From NCBI GenBank assembly GCA_958295665.1, contig OY282560.1, positions 41,231,044 through 41,295,043 on the forward strand: a DNA stretch of 64,000 nucleotides, written 5' to 3'. The DNA comes from Tipula vernalis. Its lineage: Eukaryota; Arthropoda; Insecta; Diptera; Tipulidae. The notes under the pieces were generated by a model. It did not search any database. It was not told the DNA's origin and worked only from the letters and a program-made list of their open reading frames with translations. Below, in pieces: positions 58,450-64,000 of the stretch. The translations under genes were made by a program, and so were the position numbers. Every line of letters starts with the position of its first letter. Positions within the stretch are counted from its first letter, which is position 1.

Positions 58450-59536
58450 AATTTTTTTAAACGTTACCTTAATCCATTCACGATTAACGGATTAAAGACA
58501 TCAGAACATATAATGGGAAAAGTTCAAGAAGTGTACCCAATACATTTCAGAGACTATAAAATTCGATTCACTTAGAAGATGGTACAAGATATTACGGATG
58601 AAAACCAACAAGAGGAAAAAATATTATCTGTCCATCGACGAGCACATCGTAATGCTCAAGAAAATCGAGATCAAATAATCGAAAATTATTACTTCCCCAG
58701 GATGACCAGGAAAATTAAGTTGCTGGTCAAACGTTGTGTTATATGCCAGAAGAATAAATATGATCGCCATCCCAATAAGCCTATTATTACCCCAACACCT
58801 ATCCCTAATTATCCTGGACATACGCTCCATCTAGATATTTACTCAACAGAAAATAAATTGGTTTTACCGGCAATTGACAAATTCAGTCTCGCCTTCTGCA
58901 GACCGTTAAAATCCAGAGCGACTGAAGACATCAAACAACCACTTAGAGATAAACTCTTTTTCTTTAGTGTACCAGAAATTGTGGTAATTGACAATGAAAA
59001 ATCCTTCAACTCGAATTCCATAATATCAATGATGGAAGATGGTTTAAACATAAAAGTGTTCAAAACTCCCCCATACAAAAGTGTAGTGAATGGCCAAGTG
59101 GAAAGATTTTACTCGACACTCTGAGAAATGATGAGATGTCTAAAGGCTGATGGGGTAGAGCGAACTTTTAATGAACTACTAGAGAGAGCGATTAATGAAA
59201 ATAAACACTCAATCCACTCGACAACTTGCAAACGGCCAGTGGAAATATATTTTGGCAGAATCCCTGACACAGATCCTGAACAATTAGAACAAATCCGACA
59301 AGATACCATACTAAAGATAAAACAAAAGCAGGAAACAGATCTGAAATACCATAACAAAAACCGTACCCCGATCAAAACCTACCAGGCAGGTCAAGTAATC
59401 TATGTAAAACATAACAAAAGATTAGGATCGAAATTAACATAACGATTCAAACCCGAAATAGTAACGGAAGACAGAAATACAACAGTTATAACGGAGTCCG
59501 GAAGAGTAATTCACAAAAGCAATATTAAATCCTAAC
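58450..59536 (+). pseudogene. Integrase of the errantivirus-like element
   Basis: The HHCC finger is at about 58635-58770 (HRRAHRN, then CVICQKNK). In the DDE core, Asp lies in HTLHLDIYSTE (about 58835), the second Asp in VVIDNEKSF (about 58985) and Glu in VNGQVERFYSTL (about 59095). An in-frame TGA at 59122-59124 follows directly, after which the same protein goes on (ADGVERTFNELLERAINENK, about 59145) with PVEIYFGRIP and a C-terminal strand-rich domain (YQAGQVIYVKHNKRLGSKLT), another stop at 59440-59442 and a tail to about 59536. The segment between 58272 and 58579 is broken pol connecting RNase H to integrase. Confidence 0.82.
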
Positions 59537-59547
59537 AAACAAAAACT

Positions 59548-59561
59548 TATTTTTATTACAG
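59548..59561 (+). promoter_or_regulatory. Candidate splice acceptor upstream of env
   Basis: TTATTTTTATTACAG, ending with AG at 59560-59561, is a pyrimidine-rich tract followed by AG, placed between the end of pol and the env frame. In gypsy-type elements env is expressed from a spliced RNA, so this is a natural acceptor. The frame downstream has no early ATG, consistent with the start codon being supplied by an upstream exon (inference). Confidence 0.5.
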
Positions 59562-60413
59562 TTACGCCTTAAGCAACACATTGGCAGAAATTCAAATTCT
59601 TGATTACACAAATTCTCAAATCATCTCAATTAGCACAGGTCAAGCAAAAATGCAGGACGGAAATTTCAAATTAATCCATATAATTGAATTAGACAAACAC
59701 CAAAATTACATAGACAGAATGCAATCCATACTGGACAAAGAAATGACAATAGATCACCCATTGCACTCCTATTTGAGGCATGAACTCTCGGAATTACAAA
59801 CATTACTGGACAGCCTTAGAATACATAAATCCAAACGATCCTTAAACTTTATAGGTAGTGCATGGAAATGGATAGCCGGAAATCCCGATCACGAGGATTT
59901 CAAAGTAATTAAAGATAAAATGAATAATGCATTAGAGAATAACAACAACCAAGTAGTTATAAACCGATTGTACAATGAAAGAATCAATAATATTACAAAA
60001 ATGGCTAATTTAATTATTAACGAAATTCACAAAGAAAATAAATTAAACGACCCATTAGCATTAAATATTCAATATAAATTAAAACTAATGAAAGAAGAAT
60101 TGGTAAATATTAAGTACGCAATTCACTGGGCTAAAGCAGGGATTATAAATTCACTCGTTTTATCAAATTCTGAAATTAAATTAGCCATTAATACACTGGA
60201 AACCGAAAATTTACCATATAGTACTCCCGAGGAGGCGTTAGATTTCGCTAATATCAAAATCATTAGTAACAAATTGTGTCTACTTTATATTGTGTACATT
60301 CCGGTAACAACTCCAGAACTATATAATAAATTATTGGTCAAACCGGTCAGAAGAAACGATAAGGTGACCGAAATTGAGTATAAAAATGTCATTAAAAATC
60401 ACGATAAGATTTA
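59562..60413 (+). pseudogene. env: Envelope gene of the errantivirus-like element, 3' truncated
   Basis: The frame is open from a stop at 59533-59535 to 60413 and beyond; no ATG lies near its beginning. A central KSKR site (about 59830) fits proprotein cleavage and is followed by a hydrophobic segment with SLNFIGSAWKWIAGNPDH, the fusion-peptide region of errantiviral envelopes. Helical Asn/Lys-rich sequence follows. The ectodomain base, membrane anchor and tail are missing, because the fold-back element starts at 60414; the remaining 70 codons of the open frame (60414-60624) are encoded by repeat sequence, not env. In intact elements env mediates entry into cells; this copy cannot encode a membrane-anchored protein. 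Confidence 0.82.
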
Positions 60414-60734
60414 TACTGTTAAAGTTAGCCGAAAGTTGCCAGCCGAAAGTGAAATGTCGATAATGCAGATTGTGTTAGTCCAGCCGAAAGTAAAAAAAAT
60501 GGTAAGGCAGATTGTCCAATCCCAGCCGAAAGTTTCCAGGCGAAAGTTAAAAGTCGATAATGCAGATTATGATATAACATTCAAGGCGAAAATAAAAATA
60601 TCAGTAGTTATCAGCCGAAAATAAATAGGATACATAGAGTCTATAAATATAAATTTTTGTAAATAAATATACGTGTAAAACTTTGCTTCGTAGAAAATAT
60701 CGGAAATTCAAAAGAATATACAAAATTGGAATAA

Positions 60735-63075
60735 AATCAGCCTCTAGAGTATATATCTAAAGCTAAATCGTTTTTATGTGATTTGTCAATAGCTGTCGAA
60801 TTAATAAATTCAGCTCAAGTTTCCCGTGGGAAATCTCGGAAAATTCGATTTTCCAAAAATTATTAGAAAATTTGTATAAAATCAGCCTCTAGAGTGTTAT
60901 GTCTGGAGATGGATTCAATTGATGTGATTACTCAATAGCTATTGCAGGAAAAAATTCAGTTTAAGTTTCCCGTGGGAAATCTCGGAAAATTCGATTTTCC
61001 AAAAATTATTAGAAAATTTGTATAAAATCAGCCTTTAAAGTGTTATGTCTGGAGATGAATTGCATTGATGTGATTTATCAATAGCTATCGCAGGAAAAAA
61101 AATCAGTACAAGTTTCCCGTGGGAAATCTCGGAAAATTCAAAAAAATTTCCAGCCGAAAGTAAGAAATGGATGAATAAAATCAGCCTCTAGAGTGTTATG
61201 TCTGGAGATGGATTGCATTGATGTGACTTATCAATAGCTATCGCAGGAAAAAAATTCAGTTCAAGTTTCCCGTGGGAAATCTCGGAAAATTCGATTTTCC
61301 AAAAATTATTAGAAAATTTGTATAAAATCCGCCTCTAGAGTGTTATGTCTGGAGATGGATCCAATTGATGTGATTACTTAATAGCTGTTGCAAGAAAAAA
61401 ATTCAGTTCAAGTTTCCTGTGGGAAATCTCGGAAAATTCGATTTTCCAAAAATTATTAGAAAATTTGTATAAAATCAGCCTCTAGAGTGTTATGTCTGGA
61501 GATGGATTCAATTGATGTGATTACTCAATAGCTATTGCAGGAAAAAAATTCAGTTTAAGTTTCCCGTGGGAAATCTCGGAAAATTCGATTTTCCAACAAT
61601 TATTAGAAAATTTGTATAAAATCAGCCTTTAAAGTGTTATGTCTGGAGATGAATTGCATTGATGTAATTTATCAATAGCTATCGCAGGAAAAAAAATCAG
61701 TACAAGTTTCCCGTGGGAAATCTCGGAAAATTCAAAAAAGTTTCCAGCCGAAAGTAAGAAATGGATGAATAAAATCAGCCTCTAGAGTGTTATGTCTGGA
61801 GATGGATTGCATTGATGTGACTTGTCGATAGCTATCGCAGGAAAAAAATTCAGTTCAAGTTTCCCGTGGGAAATCTAGGAAAATTCGATTTTCCAACAAT
61901 TATTAGAAAATTTGTATAAAATCAGCCTTTAAAGTGTTATGTCTGGAGATGAATTGCATTGATGTAATTTATCAATAGCTATCGCAGGAAAAAAAATCAG
62001 TACAAGTTTCCCGTGGGAAATCTCGGAAAATTCAAAAAAGTTTCCAGCCGAAAGTAAGAAATGGATGAATAAAATCAGCCTCTAGAGTGTTATGTCTGGA
62101 GATGGATTGCATTGATGTGACTTGTCAATAGCTATCGCTAGAAAAAAATTCACTTCAAGTTCCCCGTGGGAAATCTCGGAAAATTCTTTTTTCCAAAAAT
62201 TATTAGAAAATTTGTATAAAATCAGCCTCTAGAGTGTTATGTCTGGAGATGGATCTAATTGATGTGATTTCTTAATAGCTGTTGCAAGAAAAAAATTCAG
62301 TTCAAGTTTCCCGTGGGAAATCTCGGAAAATTCGATTTTCCAAAAATTATTAGAAAATTTGTATAAAATCAGCCTTTAAAGTGTTATGTCTTGAGATGAA
62401 TTGCATTGATGTGATTTATCAATAGCTATCGCAGGAAAAAAAATCAGTACAATTTTCCCGTGGGAAATCTCGGAAAATTCAAAAAAGTTTCCAGCCGAAA
62501 GTAAGAAATGGATGAATAAAATCAGCCTCTAGAGTGTTATGTCTGGAGATGGATTGGATTAATGTGACTTGTCAATAGCTTTTGCAGGAAAAAAATTCAT
62601 TTCAAGTTTCCCGTGGGAAATCTCGGAAAATTCGATTTTCCAAAAATTATTAGAAAATTTGTATAAAATCAGCCTCTAGAGTGTTATGTCTGGAGATGGA
62701 TTCAATTGATGTGATTACTCAATAGCTATCGCAGGAAAAAAATTGAGTTCAACTTTCCCGTGGGAAATCTCGGAAAATTCGATTTTCCAAAAATTATTAG
62801 AAAATTTGTATAAAATCAGCCTTTAAAGTGTTATGTTTGGAGATGAATTGCATTGATGTGATTTATCAATAGCTATCGCAGGAAAAAAAATCTGTACAAG
62901 TTTCCCGTGGGAAATCTCGGAAAATTCAAAAAAGTTTCCAGCCGAAAGTAAGAAATGGATGAATAAAATTAGCCTCTAGAGTGTTATGTCTGGAGATGAA
63001 TTGGATTGATGTAACTTGTAAATAGCTATCGCAGGAAAAAATTCAGTCCAAGTTTCCCGTGGGAAATCTTGAAAA
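60735..63075 (+). repeat. Tandem array of ~150-bp units, FB-B left arm
   Basis: CAGCCTCTAGAGTGTTATGT or the CAGCCTTTAAAGTGTTATGT form begins units near 60738, 60885, 61028, 61180, 61327, 61475, 61622, 61778, 61921, 62077, 62221, 62368, 62522, 62667, 62816 and 62969. A higher-order order is visible: a CTCTAGAG unit with GATTCAATTGATG, then a CTTTAAAG unit with CAGTACAAG and the CCAGCCGAAAGTAAGAAATG tail, then a CTCTAGAG unit with GATTGCATTGATG. This pattern recurs about every 300-445 bp. Confidence 0.9.
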
Positions 63076-63084
63076 ATTTGTTTT

Positions 63085-64000
63085 TTCGATTTCGGAAAAT
63101 TTTCTAATAATTTTTGGAAAATCGAATTTTCCGAGATTTTTCACGGTAAGCTTGAACTGAATATTTTTCCTGCGATAGCTATTGACAAGTCACATCAATT
63201 TAATCCATCTCCAGACATAACACTCTAGAGGCTGATTTTATTCATCCATTTCTTACTTTCGGCTGGAAACTTTTTTGAATTTTCCGAGATTTCCCACGGG
63301 AAACTTGTACTGATTTTTTTTCCTGCGATAGCTATTGATAAATCACATCAATGCAATTCATCTCCAGACATAACACTTAAAAGGCTGATTTTATACAAAT
63401 TTTCTAATAATTTTTGGAAAATCGAATTTTCCGAGATTTCCCACGGGAAAGTTGAACTCAATTTTTTTCCTGCGATAGCTATTGAGTAATTACATCAATT
63501 GAATCCATCTCCAGACATAACACTCTAGAGGCTGATTTTATACAAATTTTCTAATAATTTTTGGAAAATCGAATTTTCCGAGATTTCCCACGGGAAACTT
63601 GAAGTGAATTTTTTTCCTGCAATATGTATTGAGTAATCACATCAATTGAATCCATCTCCAGGCATAACACTCTAGAGGCTGATTTTATTCATCCATTTCT
63701 TACTTTCGGCTGGAAACTTTTTTGAATTTTCCGAGATTTCCCACGGGAAACTTGTACTGATTTTTTTTCCTGCGATAGCTATTGATAAATCACATCAATG
63801 CAATTCATCTCCAGACATAACACTTTAAAGGCTGATTTTATACAAATTTTCTAATAATTTTTGGAAAATCGAATTTTCCGAGATTTCCCACGGGAAACTT
63901 GAACTCAATTTTTTTCCTGCGATAGCTATTGAATAATTACATCAATTGAATTCATCTCCAGACATAACACTCTAGAGGCTGATTTTATACAAATTTTCTA
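63085..64000 (-). repeat. Inverted tandem units, FB-B right arm (partial)
   Basis: The sequence reads as the reverse complement of the left arm: GGAAAATCGAATTTTCCGAG, TTTCCCACGGGAAACTTG, CTGCGATAGCTATTGA and CATCTCCAGACATAACACTC. It contains six complete or partial units, in the reverse of the order seen in 62500-63075 and earlier units, and continues beyond 64000. Confidence 0.9.

Larger units (their letters stand above)
57120..60413 (+). mobile_element. Env-bearing Gypsy (errantivirus-like) relic
   Basis: RT, RNase H, integrase and env follow in the order of insect errantiviruses (gypsy, ZAM and relatives). The 5' LTR, gag, protease and start of RT are absent (truncation at about 57120). 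The 3' part of env and the 3' LTR are cut off by the fold-back element that begins at 60414. It is an old, defective endogenous copy with several frame breaks and nonsense changes and no LTR on either side. Confidence 0.85.
60414..64000. mobile_element. Fold-back element FB-B, runs past the window end
   Basis: It starts TACTGTTAAAGTTAGCCG, the same terminal sequence as FB-A, followed by a ~320-bp subterminal module with repeated CAGCCGAAAGT and GTCGATAATGCAGATT. This module is the reverse complement of 3965-4275. Tandem units follow to about 63075; the orientation then flips near 63085, and inverted units continue to the last base. The right end and its target duplication lie outside the window. 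No transposase is present in the visible part. The insertion site is the env frame of the errantivirus-like element. Confidence 0.85.

Overview
This is an A+T-rich insect genomic window, most likely from a fly (Diptera). The reasons are an env-bearing Gypsy-type element of the errantivirus kind, a Gypsy element with a CHCC-type Gag knuckle, BEL/Pao, LINE and BED-finger hAT remnants, (TAA)n-tailed LINE fragments and fold-back elements with tandemly repeated arms. No species can be named from the sequence alone. I found no host protein-coding gene, rRNA or tRNA that I can defend. The window is a nest of mobile elements and satellite arrays, as in pericentric heterochromatin or a large repeat-rich intron or intergenic region.

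Layout. 1-2.0 kb: degenerate GAATAATGAGTGA repeats, a 262-bp MITE with perfect 50-bp inverted ends (1303-1564) and a decayed palindrome. 2041-4276: a fold-back element (FB-A) whose arms are ~150-bp tandem repeats. 4.3-11.9 kb: mostly unique A+T-rich DNA with two related hairpins. 11.93-14.08 kb: a broken RNase H-bearing LINE. 17.48-19.35 kb: an 11-unit ~163-bp tandem array, followed by an unexplained coding-like 72-codon frame (19364-19582). 22.1-23.0 kb: a LINE endonuclease fragment hit by a second LINE. 23.64-28.96 kb: a 5.3-kb Gypsy/CsRn1-like LTR element inserted in a repeat rich in inverted copies. 29.40-31.90 kb: a 2.5-kb hAT element with inverted ends and target duplication. 32.4-34.7 kb: an antisense Gypsy relic carrying a palindromic MITE. 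35.35-41.16 kb: a 173-bp satellite of about 33.5 units, each holding an open frame, with a six-unit higher-order repeat. 44.0-48.56 kb: a nearly complete CR1/Jockey-like LINE interrupted by a second copy of the (TAA)n-tailed LINE. 54.2-55.6 kb: an antisense BEL/Pao relic. 57.1-60.4 kb: a Gypsy/errantivirus-like pol-env relic cut off inside env by a second fold-back element (FB-B, 60414 to beyond the window end).

How the parts relate. The order of insertion can be read from interrupted frames and target duplications: FB-B is younger than the errantivirus copy, the (TAA)n LINE copies are younger than the two LINEs they interrupt, the CsRn1-like element is younger than the palindromic repeat it splits, and the 388-bp MITE is younger than the antisense Gypsy. 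Every transposon protein seen here carries frameshifts, stops or truncation, so none looks autonomous. The two fold-back elements share arm units and subterminal modules 56 kb apart and are the most distinctive structure here.
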